A stretch of 64,000 nt of DNA from Byssothecium circinans (lineage: Eukaryota > Ascomycota > Dothideomycetes > Pleosporales > Massarinaceae), in assembly GCA_010015675.1 (NCBI GenBank), contig ML976991.1, positions 104,138 through 168,137 on the forward strand, written 5' to 3'. Made by a program: the position numbers and the translations under genes. Below are positions 44,766-57,108 of the stretch, one piece after another (within the stretch, counting starts at the first letter, position 1; each line of letters opens with the position of its first letter). The notes below the pieces were generated by a model that worked only from the letters and a program-made list of their open reading frames with translations, ran no database searches and was not told the origin of the DNA.

Positions 44766-45378
44766 ATGCAGTTCATCTCCGCTTTCATCGCTTCCGCTGC
44801 CGCTCTGACGGCCTCCGCGCTTCCTCAAACCACGCCCATTGCCGCGGACGCAAAATTCGGCCTCATCACCATCCGGTCCGGCTCTACGATCCATAACCAA
44901 GCAATCCAAGCTGCGCGCTCCAGCCTCATCGTCGGCGCGCAGTCACAGAACGCGACGTGCGATGTCGATCACAATTTCGCCACCTTCTACATCAGCAATG
45001 AAGAATTGAAACTCTATACCCCGGAGGGACATCCCCAGACCATCTTCGTCGACCGTTCAGGTACGTCGATCCCTCACCTCTCTCCCTTTCACCACAACAT
45101 AACTAATCGACGCAACAGGCATGGGCATGGGCAAGATCGGCTACGTGACCGGCGAAGAGGGACTCGGAAGGAACTGGGAAACCAAGGGATGGGCTCTGAC
45201 CGAGAGGAACACGCTCGAGTTTAAGGGAACCGGTATTCAGGCGTGCCCTCGCTCCATCGACAGTGCTTGGAGCATTTGGCTCGCCGGCGTTAAGGAGCCG
45301 GGACATAACCAGAACTGCACTAGTGTCCTTGCGGCTGCGATTGCGACCGATGCGCCCATCGCCTGCACGTACACGTAG
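44766..45378 (+). CDS. PhiA-like secreted cell wall protein
   Basis: Two exons, 44766..45060 and 45119..45378, with a 58-bp intron (GTACGT...CAACAG) splitting a Gly codon; 184 aa. The signal peptide is MQFISAFIASAAALTASA. The mature part has KFGLITIRSGSTIHNQAIQA, then a Cys-containing strand ATCDVDHNFATFYISNEEL, then FVDRSGMGMGKIGYVTGEEG, and the tail IACTYT. This order and the RSGMGxGxIGY motif fit the fungal PhiA / IgE-binding cell wall protein family. PhiA is a wall protein needed for phialide development in Aspergillus; the role here is inferred. Four cysteines (C59, C127, C151, C180) could form two disulfides, and NCTS and NATC are N-glycosylation sites. No GPI signal. Confidence 0.82.
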
Positions 45379-46651
45379 TGGGTGGAATCATCTTTCCATA
45401 TCTCCTTACCTTGGTGGGGGGGTTTCCGCGTCGAAAGCGGATTATTCAACTCTGAGAAGTTGAAAGCATGGATTGACGTTTGCTCTTATGCCTTGGTTAT
45501 CCAGCGTTACATGTTGACGAGCGGTGTGTAAAATGTATAGATAGTAGTGATTAATTTTGCATGTATTGCTTTCACCAGATCACATTCCCTTTGCGAAAGA
45601 AGAGTGAGCATACATTAGCGACCACCATTTGATCGTTCGGATAGTCTGGTTTGTACCGCTATTGTTTCGTTAGACAACAGGTAGTACCACAGAGCAGCCA
45701 TATGGATTTCAGACACGTGCTCTATTGTCGTTGTAAAGTGACGACATCTTTGGGTAGCTAGAGGGATAGAGCTCGAACTGGGTATTGTGCCTTGAAGTTA
45801 TCCCTGCTCAATATTGTCATAGCAGCAGCGTAGAGTAAACTACGCATATTCACTGGCCCGGAATTACATTTTACACATGATTGAACTTCGAAGGGTCTGG
45901 CTACCATGTGGTACTCGTAAACCAGCAGCCAGAGCTCAAGAGGGAGCTTTGAGGAAACGGGCGATTGCTCTTGAGAAAGTTCCTCAGGCATACTAGCACG
46001 CCGCTTTTTCCATAATTTCCGATACAGGAAGACGCATTGGGAAGATGTGATTGTCCAAACCAATAGCGGAGTCAAAGGAAAGTGACAGAGATGGACATGT
46101 GCGGCTTTCTGGATGGCTCGTGCCGAATACCGATCGTAGGGGGTATTGAGTTCAAAGAATAACGTTGTGGTTGAGATGTACCAAATTCAAACATTGAGGA
46201 GGGAAGAGACGAGAGGGAAGGGTCCTGCCCAACGGGATTCTGGGTGGGAAAGAGCGGCCGCGGGAGAGGCTTCAAACTAATCAACATTCGGATTAGCGTC
46301 CCTTTGGACCACATCCGTCACATTTGCACGTAACGCCCTTCACTGCACACAACCTACTTCATCCAGGCAAGTATACTGTGTTTATCATTTCATCTCAATA
46401 CATGACCTCTCTGGAGAGATCCTCAAACCATTCCTGGACCTCCTGACTGACCATTACATCGCTGCACCCTAGCTTTGAGGTCGTGTGTATTTACTATATG
46501 TGCATGTGGGCCACCATCTGGCTCAAACCCCAAAACGCCCCTCGAACGCCGTCCATCAGGCAAAACATGAGTCCCAAACTCCCCGCAGGAAACGCTGGAA
46601 CCACGGAAAGCTTTGCCAGACTCCTGACGCTCACGCTCCCATCTAACCCAT
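45379..46651. other. Intergenic, no gene seen
   Basis: 1.27 kb between two gene 3' ends. Only short frames; none has a recognisable feature. Confidence 0.55.
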
Positions 46652-47961
46652 TCAACAACCCAGGTTCTGAGTCCCCCACGCCTTCCACTCCCCAACCTTG
46701 AACCTCCGCTCAATAACCTCCTCCCTCGTCCACGGCTCCCCTCCTTGATTCCATCGCCACATCAACCGCGCGTACATTTCCGGCAGAGGGTCCTCGAACG
46801 AATTCCTCCTCGTCAACAGACTCAACCGCTCCTCGACCGCCTTCTTCGACTTACCCGGCAACGCTTCCTTGGCGAAGTCCTTGGGATCTAGGAGAAGAAG
46901 GTAGAGGCGCAGGAGCACCTCGTCGTCTTCGTCGGTAAAGTGGTTGCGTGCAGCGGCGCGCTCGGTGGCCGTGGGTGCGCGGGCGTGGGCTGGTGCTGGT
47001 GCGGCTGTGGGTGAGGGTTTGGAAGGGGTTGTGGCTTCTAATTTGGGTGAGGGTCCAGGGGGAGGTGTGGATGTGGTCATACGTTGAGGTGTGCGCGGGG
47101 ACTCAGGCTCTGAATCCGTGGCACCTTTGGTTCCACCACGGGGAACGGGGCTGACCGGAGTGATCATTTTCATCGTCTCCTGCTGACGTAACTGTTTGTT
47201 ACGGCGCGCTATCTCCATGAGCGAGGTTCCCACATCTTTAGCAATTTCCCGCATCGTCATGCCTTCTTCACGCTTCTGGAGGAGTTCGGCATCGAGTTCG
47301 GCGGTCCTAAATAGCCAAAAAGGTCAGTAAGGGACTGATATATCATGGCGCCATCGACAAGCACAGCGCAGTCATGAAATATCGGATTGGCTAGCTCGAG
47401 CTTCACAAAGATACGTTAGCAAGAAAAAGAAAGAGGGGAAACACACCACTCGAGATTGGAATACCGCCCTCCATCCTTCCTGATCATCCACCGATACTTA
47501 CACGCATCCACGCCCCGACCTAGAGCCGCACCGATGGACTGCCACGACGTCGGGGGATCCTTGGCGCGTTCCTGCTCCATATATTCCTGCTCCTGCTGTG
47601 TCCAGTGTTTATAGACCTTCGTGGCGGGTAGGTTGGGAGGGGACAGATAGTTGATGCGAATCCGAGAGTTGACGACGGTGAGTTCCGGCCCTGCTGGAGA
47701 TGTCGCCTTGACACTGGACGAATCGTCGGTGCGGGGAGCAGAGTCGATGGCAGTGCGCTCGATTCCGACGAGAAGAAGACCTCGTGTGTCTTGACTCAAG
47801 CTCGGGGGAAAATTGGATCCATGGGGCGAAAACTTCGGTCCCGTTACGATAGCACCAGCCGCGCGCTCTCCTTTCGGCTTGACAGAGTCCATTCGCTGGT
47901 CATTCTCATACGCACTTGCCGCACTTGCCGCACGTGGCCACGGGCTCGTGGAACCGTCCAT
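46652..47961 (-). CDS. Myb/SANT-like domain protein
   Basis: Two exons, 47961..47447 and 47306..46652, with a 140-bp intron (GTGTGT...TTTAG) splitting a Trp codon; 389 aa. Across the first exon end lies a Myb-like helix-turn-helix: YKHWTQQEQEYMEQERAKDP, SWQSIGAALGRGVDACKYRW. After the intron comes TAELDAELLQKREEGMTMRE with IAKDVGTSLMEIARRNKQLR, resembling a second helix-turn-helix. A Pro/Thr-rich linker follows, then EDDEVLLRLYLLLLD and SKKAVEERLSLLTRRNSFED. Probably nuclear and DNA-binding; no target is known. The tail ends FKVGEWKAWGTQNLGC. Confidence 0.72.
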
Positions 47962-48840
47962 GATTGTCCAGACGTGCCTACCTAGGACTAGAGTAAGGTT
48001 TGTTGATGCTGCTAGAGGCTGTTGTTGTGTGTTAGGGGCTGTTAGTCACACGGGTTGAATGCGAATATATGGCTGTGATGGGGAAACGACACCAGAGGGG
48101 TGTTTTTGTACCTGCGTGCTGCGTGCGCGGAGAATGGGTGCGTTTGGAACGGAGCGACGCGACTTCGACGTCATTGACCGAGCAACGGGTCTTGCCTTGC
48201 AATTTCCTTTTGGTTTGTTTGCTCCTGGTGCCGTGTTGCCCTGTTGCCTGGGAAGTGCGAGCGAGCGGGTGTAGGCTACCGTCGGAGTGGCGTGGCGGAG
48301 CTGGGGAATTGGTGCTTCGGCTTCGTTATTTGGCAGGTTTGATGTCAAAACCCGGATGCAACTTATGAGGTGAAATGTTCGATAGCGGGGCTTTTGCTCC
48401 GATACGTAAAAACTTTTCTCGACTTGAGACTAGGTGAAGTCTGTTGCTGAAGCTTATGCTTCCGCGAAGCGATCAAGGACGTAGGATTTTGACTTGTTCT
48501 ACAATGGAATTGATGCATTTAGATGATACGAAAGGGGGCAAACACAGCCTTCAACACGGAGTTGCTAGGATGGATTGACGGTTCACAAACTAGGAGATGG
48601 AACTGCGAGGTATTGAGAAGATTATACATATCCACAAATGCATGATACCGACAATTCGCTTCACTTGACTACGCTAAACGCATACACGCATGGATAAACG
48701 ATGACCATGCTACCAAAACACCGAAAATGCAAATGCACCTATCCAACACCAAGGAACGAAGAACGCCTTATTACACCATTTCAACCCGTTCATCCCACAC
48801 CCACATTCCCCCTCATCCCCACACCCACACCCACACCTAC
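47962..48840. other. Intergenic between the Myb-like gene start and POL2 3' end
   Basis: 879 bp. A short CCACAC-type microsatellite at about 48817..48838 lies just after the POL2 stop. No gene seen. Confidence 0.55.
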
Positions 48841-51800
48841 TTAAACATCCTCCACACACTCCGCAACCACACTCCCCAACATCCCCAACCCAAAAAACCC
48901 CGCCACCCCGCCATAAACCCCCAACCTCCTCCGAACCTCCGCCAGACTCTTCGTCGCCACCCACTCCCCCGCACAAGCACAATGTTCCATAAACTCGTTA
49001 CTCCTCAGCTTCCCACACTTGCCACACTTGAGGTCCTGAACCTGCCATTCGAGGACCAACTTCTGCACGTCGGCGATGAGGCGCTCTTCGATGGCGTTTT
49101 CGGCAAAGGGCGTGTGGCACGTGGTGCATTTCCAGTTGGTGAGGGACGGCGGGTCGGTGGTGGATGAGGCAGTGGTGGGGAGGGAAGTGGGTAGGAGAGA
49201 GGCGTCGCGGCAGAGATCGAGGTCTCGGGATGCGGTACATTCGTCGCAGATGATGCCGCGGAGCATGAGTGAGGCGCTTGGGTTCTGGAAGGAGGCTTCG
49301 GAGCTGAATTCTCGTATGTCGAAGAGATTCAACAACTCCTTTCTTAGTAGCCGTACTTCGAGCGTGATGGCGCGGTCTAAACTCAGGACCTGCATTAATG
49401 ACTTTACGAGTTGGAGCACGGGGTTCCGCAGGTTGAGGTGGGAGCCGGGTAGTTTGGGGAATTCCCAATCGGGAGCTAGCAGCTCGTTGGCCTTTTCTTG
49501 GTGGTGTTGTTTGAGGTGTGTGGAGATTTGCTTGAAGAGGGGCTTGGTGAATGACTTGGGGAGGATTTGCGTTGCTTCGTTGGGATCGATGGTTAGGGGG
49601 CGGAGGGGGATTTGGGTTGCGCGCGGGATGGCGCCGTCGGGGCCGGGAAGGGGGCGTTTCCGCGCTTGCATTACTTCGATGAATTCGACGACCCAGTTGT
49701 TGAAGGTAGGCTGGAGCTTCTCGGGTAGGAAGGAAGCGAACTGCCAGTACATGATGTTGTCCAGCGTCTGGTTCTCTTCTTCGACCACCTTCTCGCAGCC
49801 CTTACCGCCGTAGTTGAACTCATCATACCAAATGAGGAAGTCCCAGTACTCCTTGATCTCGAGTTCGAGGAAATTGAAGAGCGGTTTCGCTTGGATGGTC
49901 TTGAGGATATACTGAGCGTAGGCGTATGCGTTGCCGACTTCAGCTTTGGTGGTCTGGAGAAGCAGCCGAGATGGCGAAGCGAAGACTATGTGAGACCCTA
50001 CGCGCTTGAAGTCCGTCATGAGTTGCTGGAGAGCCTTCTTGGACATCATTTGCACGTAGTAGTGCAGTGCGCGGTCGTAGAGGAAGCTTCCTGGACTGCT
50101 GACCCAGCGTACTAGGTGCTGAACCATCACATCCGCCATATAATCGCCTTGGGCAGCTTCACTCCACCACGCCTTTACCATTTCGCGTAGAACAGTGATA
50201 CCAGCAGTTGCGAAAGCGTTGTCGGAGTAGATGACATTTGTACCATCGTTCGCAGCAGTGAAAGAGGGCGCCGCAGGGTTGAAGGAGAAGGATTCCGCGC
50301 CCTCAAGATCGTTGATGAGGGACGAAGAGAGGATAGTGTTGATCGCGAGGTGGCGTACACTGACATCGATGCAAACAGAAGAGTAGGTGCCAGGGTTGTT
50401 CATAGATGGCATGTCCACCGTCTCCAACGGACCCAGTATGTCGTCCTTCTCGTAACCTGCATGATCCGGCTTTGGCTGTGCCGACCACCAGAGAACAACC
50501 CTCTCTTTCTGCAAACGCCTCGCGTACGCGACATCGATGAGGAACTGCGGGTCGTTGCTCTCCAAATTACAGATCGGAATGTCTCCGTAGCGAGCAAGCT
50601 CAGTGAGATGCGTAATCCAAGAACCGAGATCCAGGTAGTGACCCACCATGCGCTTGGGGATGTTGACCTGCCAGCGCATCTGCGTAAGCGCCTGCTTGTC
50701 AGATTCATCCGACTTCAACGTCATGAGCGGTAGCTCCTTCAGTACGGGAACGTCATGGAAAAGTAGAGTATTGTTCGGCGACTGGATGACCACGACAACA
50801 GGTCCAGTGCTTTCGTCCTTCATCCGCCTGAGCTCGTTCTCGATCCGGGCCAAGGCCAACTGCCTCGTCTTTCTCCACACATATTTGAACTGGATTTCAT
50901 CTTGGTACTCAACGGAGGTCTGCCAAGGCTCGCCATCGTGCTCCTCAAGTCGCCTCTGCAGTGCTCTGCTGTACATGCGGTCGACTTTGTCAATAGGATC
51001 GACGTCTTCTCTTTCCTTCTGCGTGATGATCAAGGCCTCACTGCTCCAGGTTGAGACCAGAGCATAGACGTCTCGCTCGCCGCTGCTGATATGGTAGAGG
51101 TAGATGTAGCTCATGGTCGCACCCGAAAGATAAGGTTTGCGCGACGGTATCTTGCGGAGTGTAGATAAGTCGAAACCTTGATCAAGACCCTTGCCGAGAG
51201 CACCCTTCTGCGAATCATCGAATGTGCAGATGCTGCCGAGCTCGAGAACCGCTCGGGCGCTCAGAGGCACCTGTTTTTCGTAGACGCCTTCGACAGAGGG
51301 GTGGTTGAACAGAGCGGCCAGCTTCTTCGACTCATCCACGTATGTCTCTTCCGACATTTCGAGCTTGAACAGATGAATTGAAGGATGTCCATTTGGCAGA
51401 GTATGGTTGACCAGCTTCTCAACACTGCAACCACTAATCGACACATCGGGCAAGTCCTCGCTCCTTAGGTTGAGGTACAAGTGTCGCGGAACGATGACCT
51501 TGAGTGAGTAGATCTTCTTGTCAATCAGGGCGAATGCCTGAACCACACCCGGTGTGTCCGTGGGTCGAAGTTGGATAAGCTGCCACGCGCCAGTGTACAG
51601 CAGCTCATTTTGTTTCCTGAACTGTGCGGCGATGGAGTCTGAAGCATCGACTTGCTTGTCGCCGTAGAGGTGGCGTCGACGCTTTCTGTTCGCTCTCTGG
51701 ATCTTCCATTTTTGCTTTTGGTACATGAGCCAACCAGAGTAGTCTTCCGTCATCGAGGGCATCACTTTCGGCAAGGCATGATACGGATCAGACTGAACCG

Positions 51801-54800
51801 GCACAGCAGGCTCAGGCTCCTTGCGTTTTGCCACCATCTTAGTGACAACTCCTCGTTTCGCTTGGGAGAGCGGCAATGGTTTTGCTGCGCCGAAATCTTC
51901 AAAGTCCACCCCAGCGACTCTGTTGGCCAGAACATTGGTGTCGGCATCCGTAAGAGCCTTCTTTGAAAACATGTCCGTCATTTTCTTTTGCTGGAACTTG
52001 TCTTCCTTTTGCCGTATCCTTCGGTCAAGCCAGTCGGGATGTGGCACCCTCGGACACGGATTCCGTACTTTTTGCAGCGCTGCGGGGATAGTAATGAGCT
52101 TTTGAATGACAGAGGCTAAACGTTCGCGGTAGTACTCCCAGTCAAGAATCGTCCGGGGATCACAGTCACCGGGGTCCTCCTTAAGCCACTTTCGGAGAAA
52201 GTAACGCTTGACAGAGTCTTCCGAGGAGAAGATAGCAATGGGAACAGCACGCTCGGTAACGGGTGCGTTCTTCGGTCGCGTGGAGATGATGTACTTGCAG
52301 TTCAGACCTTTGTCCTTGACCATCTGCTCGCCCAAGAACTCAGCGAGACGCTTGGCAGTGGTGATTGAAGTTGACTTCTGCGCGCCGTACTCTTCTAGAG
52401 TCTTCGTCATGTTCTTGTTCTCGACGATAAGATCCATGAGCTCTTCATCTGCCAAGTTGGCACCCCTAGTGTCGAGAATGTCGAGCCAACGGTTGGCTAC
52501 CTTGGCGACCGCCCCGTATGTTTCGGTGAGCGTCGTACCCTCGAGGAAGAACTTGAAGATCTGAGACTGAAAGTTCTTGATTAGTTTTAGCTCACCACGT
52601 CGCTTGACTTCGAAGCCCTTCAACTCAGCCAGGCTACCATCGTGGTTGAACACGGCATAGCGCTTCTTCAAGTTCTTGTCCTCTTCTTTCGATGTAGGCA
52701 GAATCATGGCCTTGTACGGTCCGTCGACCTCGAAAAAGATGGAGTTGTCGCTGTGCTTCTCGTACCGGAATGTGTCATTGTCGACGAGAGTTTCATACTG
52801 GTGATTGGTGAACTTGGCGTGAACGAGGTGGTTCAACATGACGCAAGGATACGAAATAGTGACCTTTTTCCCGCTGTTCGTCTTGAAGGCAAAGTTCTCG
52901 GGGAACGTGGCGGGTAGGATACACCAAATACCGTCCGTATCCAATTCGAGCGGACGGCCTATCCTCTCAACGAGCGCTCGCGCGACCTGAATGATCCTAG
53001 CACCAGTCAAACAGGTCACGCCAGCCATCTCCAAAGAATACCATCGCGAACCTTTTCGCATGACATAACCATAGAAACTGTTTAGAATGACCTTATGAGC
53101 CAACTGCATAGAGTCGAACAAGACAATCATCTTCTTCGCTTCCTCCACCTCGTGAGCGGGTGCACCGGCAGACTTTAGAGCATCGGTCTTCCCCTTCCAG
53201 ACCTTTTGCTTCCCCTTGTAATCATAACGTCGATCACGGAAGTCGCGTACTGTATTGATATAGAAGGGGTTCTCGCGCTGGCAGATGATGGCTTCACGCT
53301 CGATGGTCTTCGCGTCGTGGATCTTATGATATATCTTCTTGCTGTATTCTTGTAGCCGTTTTTTGACAAGAGTTGCTTGTTCATCTGCTGAGAGGTCCTG
53401 AAAGGTCCTTGGACTTGAATTCGCGTACTTTCCGGGAAATTTCTCGTTCTCTAGAGCGTTCCGAACCATGTTGTATTCGTCACGCTTCGCGGGTAGAAAC
53501 TCTCCTCTCCAGGCCCACGGCATCCTTCGATCGCAAGTCTTGCCGGGTCGGTTGAAGTCGCACGCTGCGCAATCCGACTCCTTGATCATAGAATCAGGCT
53601 GCAGTCGATTCGTCGTCATGATGTTAGGGTACATGGAAGCAACGTCCAGATGGTAGATGAGTGGTCGCTCGTTCCGGTTTGGTGTGTTCTTGAGCTGCAT
53701 CAGCTTCTCCGTAATCTGTGCCTTGACCTCTTCGTAGTTCGTAATGTCTTCCAGCTTTTTCTTCTCCTCGACAACGATACTAAACTGGAGCGCGGCGTCA
53801 AGATCGTTGAGGAGCTCGTCGATGGCCTTGGTGTCGATTGCAAAATCGTACGGAATATCACTTCGAAATACTCCGGCTTCGATACTTTCGACATGGCCAC
53901 CAACATAGGTCTCGGATTCCAGTAAATGGCCTTCCCAAAAAGCCTCCTTTACTGCTTGATGTTTGTTGGGGAGCACAATGCCCTTCTGGTACGCTTGCAC
54001 CATGAGCAACATCTCGCAAAGAGTACCGGTACCCTTTCGTAGCGTGTCATCCGGTCCCAAAGGTAAAATTGTACACAAGGCAAAGATGAACGGATGCACG
54101 TACTTCATGTACAAGTAGTAAGTGGCAACGGCATCGGAAACGGAGTATTCGGCAAGGACTTGGGGTCGTTCACTCGCATACCTACACCAGTCAGCAAATT
54201 CCACGTCCCACAGTACGCGCACACTTACGGAGTCATCAGCTCAGGATCCAACTCATCCGGATCGTATCCGAGCTTTGCCACCGTCACTGCCTTGAGACCA
54301 CGACTACCCTGCGGCAGGTAACTGTCACGACTGACCCACGCAAAGGCGTCCATGTGAGCGCAGTAGTCAGAGAAATACACATCCTCGCTGTTTTTCCGGA
54401 AGCCAATCTCTTTGTACATGTCGATGCCCAGCACGCACGCTCGCGCTTCCACGAAAGGCCAATCGAAAAAGTCTCCGTTGTATGTGACAATCACGGTGGG
54501 CTTAGCCTCCTTGATGTGCTCGAAGAAGCGCTCTATCACAGCCTTTTCATCCGGTTCGTTGAAGATCATGAATGGACCCTGATATTCTGGTTTTGGTGTG
54601 TAATCGAAGTCCGCAATATCTTCTGATACGATCTCCCGGTTCGTGATTAGAAATCCCTGGCCGTCGATCATATACGAGATCATCATAATCTGATCAATGA
54701 CTGCATCCGGGAACTTCAGCGGGAGTTTCGTGGTCTCGATATCGTATGCCATAACAACAGGGTCGGCGGGTGTGAGGCGGTCCTCTATACAGGTCATGGA

Positions 54801-55657
54801 AACGTGACCGTGCTTCGCCTCAACAGTGTACCATTTCCCGATCCGTACGTCTTTATCTATGGCCACTCGTACATGGTAGGGAACGTCGTACTCCCGGATA
54901 TCTACAATAAAATCGCTCGCATCAATCGTCGCAGTAGGTCGTTTCTCGTATTCGTAATCGTCGTCAAACATGTCGAAGTTAGCATTCCCGCTGCCATATA
55001 TTAGCCAACCATTTCTTCAGCCCCTTCTTCCACTTGTGGTACTCACTTGGCCACCTCAGCATACGTATCCAGCGCGTTAACATTCTTCTTATTCTTCTCT
55101 ACAACCGGGCCGAGCACCTTCCTCACAGCCAGCAGATCATTCACGTTTGCGAACTGCAGCTGCAAAAATGTCCTCCGATACCCCGTGAGATGATTCGGCA
55201 TACTCAAATCCTCCTTTTCCACCCTCTTTATCGTCTTCACGAGGCCTTCAAATGCTCTCCGACAGTATTCCTCTACCTCTATCTCGCGCCCCTTCTTCAC
55301 AGCGAGGAGAAAGTACGGATCATGCTCCAACGTCGCCTTGAACGTGTCGCCGTCCTCGCCGATGAAGTAAAAGTCCACACCTGCCCGACCTCCCGGTACG
55401 CTTTCGTCTTCCAAGGTGGTTGAATGCATGTTGGACAGCCACCCCACCTTCTTCTTGCCGGAATCATAGCGCGGGAAACCCATGAACTCGTCGATGCGGT
55501 TCGCAAGCCGCGTGGCTTCCAGCTTCTCATTTTGCGACGTAGCTTCTGTGCTTCGCAGCGTGGAGGCATCGACTGTCTTTGGCTTTCGGTGACCATAGGA
55601 GCCGTTGCCCTGCTTGCCCACCCGGCGAAAGGGCTGGCCGGCTCGTCGAGGCGCCAT
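48841..55657 (-). CDS. POL2: DNA polymerase epsilon catalytic subunit A
   Basis: Three exons, 55657..55047, 54990..54229 and 54181..48841, introns 56 and 47 bp; 2237 aa against 2222 in yeast. It is the leading-strand replicative polymerase in the nucleus. The N-terminal half is active: exonuclease motif [12 protein letters not shown], Exo [14 protein letters not shown], Exo III around [11 protein letters not shown]; polymerase motif [12 protein letters not shown], motif [16 protein letters not shown], motif [10 protein letters not shown]. The P-domain has [13 protein letters not shown], matching the iron-sulfur cysteines. The C-terminal half is the inactive polymerase module that binds the CMG helicase, ending in two Cys modules, [14 protein letters not shown]...CTTC and [18 protein letters not shown], that bind Dpb2. 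The second intron replaces a short in-frame stretch; the third exon resumes [13 protein letters not shown]. Confidence 0.98.
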
Positions 55658-56107
55658 AATGCGTGGAAGGAGGTAAACGGGTAATTAAAGCAAAGTAGAG
55701 AAAGTTCAGGGTATCATTTGCGCGATTGAGGGATGGTAGAAGGAGGAATCGAGTCCCGAGAGAAGTAGTGTCCTGAGAAGGGTGTGGGGTGATGGTACGT
55801 TGAGGCGTGCTCGATGAACAGGTCGAGGCGCGTAGACGCGTTCTTTGCGCGTAGCGTGTTGATGGGTCGTGCTTTCCTGCTTAATTGGTGTGGCTCGTGT
55901 CTGTGGCGCTGCGGAAGATTGAGATTGGCCGAAAATATACATGACATCTGCACTTCCTTGTGCATCGAACGACCTCTTCAACCGACTGCGATCCACATCC
56001 CATGCTCTCCAAGAGAGCTGGTAGATAATCTTCTTGAATTTAGAAGCAACTGCGGAAGTCGAACTGACAAACGCACCATCGCTCCTCCAGTCGACCCTCC
56101 CACCACA
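55658..56107. promoter_or_regulatory. Divergent promoter POL2 / COX20
   Basis: 450 bp separate the start codons. It includes one MluI cell-cycle box (55836..55841). A long antisense frame crosses it but has no protein features. Confidence 0.55.
55836..55841. promoter_or_regulatory. MCB element (ACGCGT)
   Basis: ACGCGT is the MBF binding site that drives G1/S expression of replication genes, including POL2, in yeast. It stands 179 bp upstream of the POL2 ATG. One copy only, so function is inferred. Confidence 0.4.
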
Positions 56108-56780
56108 ATGGCCGACGACACACGGCAGCCCTCCGACTCCCAGCCGCAAGCTCAACCTCCCGTCTACTTTCCCTCCGAAGCACCCTCTACCAACGATGTG
56201 CTCCGCGCACCACGAGCTCCCGCCAACGTCATGCCCGGCGGCACCGCCCACACAGCCGGTGGCCAGCGTCCGGACGCCGAAGGACCACGCTACATCGATG
56301 TGGTGCGGAATCTGCCTGCGGACTACTACCTCACCTTTTACAAGCGGCCGTGTGTACGAGATAGTCTGTTGACGGGGATAAGTGCTGGGTTTTTTGCGGG
56401 GAGTATGGGGGCGATCTTGAGACGTGCGTATTCATTTTACCTACTTTACCGGGGGTGAAGGCTGGGATGATCAAATGCAGTGTGCTAACTTGACGGATAA
56501 AGGCCCGGTTTATCTCTGTTCGAACTACGCAGTAGCAGCCTGGTGCGTCTTCTCGTGTGGACACTACCAGATCTGCCAGTACTATCGCAGCCGCGAGAAG
56601 GCCGGTATGAGACAAGCGCAAGAACTCATGGCGAAGAAGCGCGCCAGTATCGAGGCGAAGAAAGAAGCACGACGGAAGGCGAGGGAAGAACAGGAGCGTT
56701 TAGAAGAGGTGCAAAGACTGGAAGAGCAGAGGAGGAAGTCGTGGAGCTACTGGGCGAATAAGAATTTGAAGTTTTGGTAG
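56108..56780 (+). CDS. COX20: Cytochrome c oxidase assembly protein Cox20
   Basis: Two exons, 56108..56423 and 56503..56780, with a 79-bp intron (GTGCGT...ATAAAG) splitting an Arg codon; 197 aa. The start MADDTRQPSDSQ has a good context. The core holds YYLTFYKRPCVRDSLLTGIS, first membrane helix AGFFAGSMGAILR, second helix VYLCSNYAVAAWCVFSC, then YQICQYYRSREKAGMRQAQE and a Lys/Glu-rich matrix tail (KKEARRKAREEQERLEEVQR). Cox20 is an inner-membrane chaperone that binds newly made Cox2 during complex IV assembly. The two-helix layout and CxxxxYxxCxYxR motif support the family. Divergent from POL2. Confidence 0.88.
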
Positions 56781-57108
56781 GGAGATATCAGAGGCTCATC
56801 TTGAAAGATTGAGTGAAGTGGTATTGAAAAGCAGTGCAAGTTATGTACAGGAACCGTGTATGAAAAGTGTACTATATGGAAAACATCCCGAAACTGGGTC
56901 GCTGGAGACCGTCCAAAGGCCAGAGTGCGTGCAGGAATGTATCCAGACTTCCGATGGGAATTGTCCTGCACCGATGCGCCTTTGCCTCAGTCCTTGATAC
57001 CACACCGATACCCAAAGAGATTACCATTGATTCGTACATCGTAAGACATGATCGTAGCATCATAGGAAGAGAATGCCACCGAACTCCAACCAAACATTGG
57101 AGATTAGC
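56781..57108. other. Convergent intergenic region
   Basis: 328 bp between two gene 3' ends, no gene seen. Confidence 0.55.

Noticed and set aside
48817..48838. CCACAC repeats like a yeast telomere
   Set aside because: Only about three units, internal to a gene-dense region, next to the POL2 stop; an ordinary microsatellite.
49076..49813. 245-aa plus-strand frame
   Set aside because: Antisense to the POL2 C-terminal exon.
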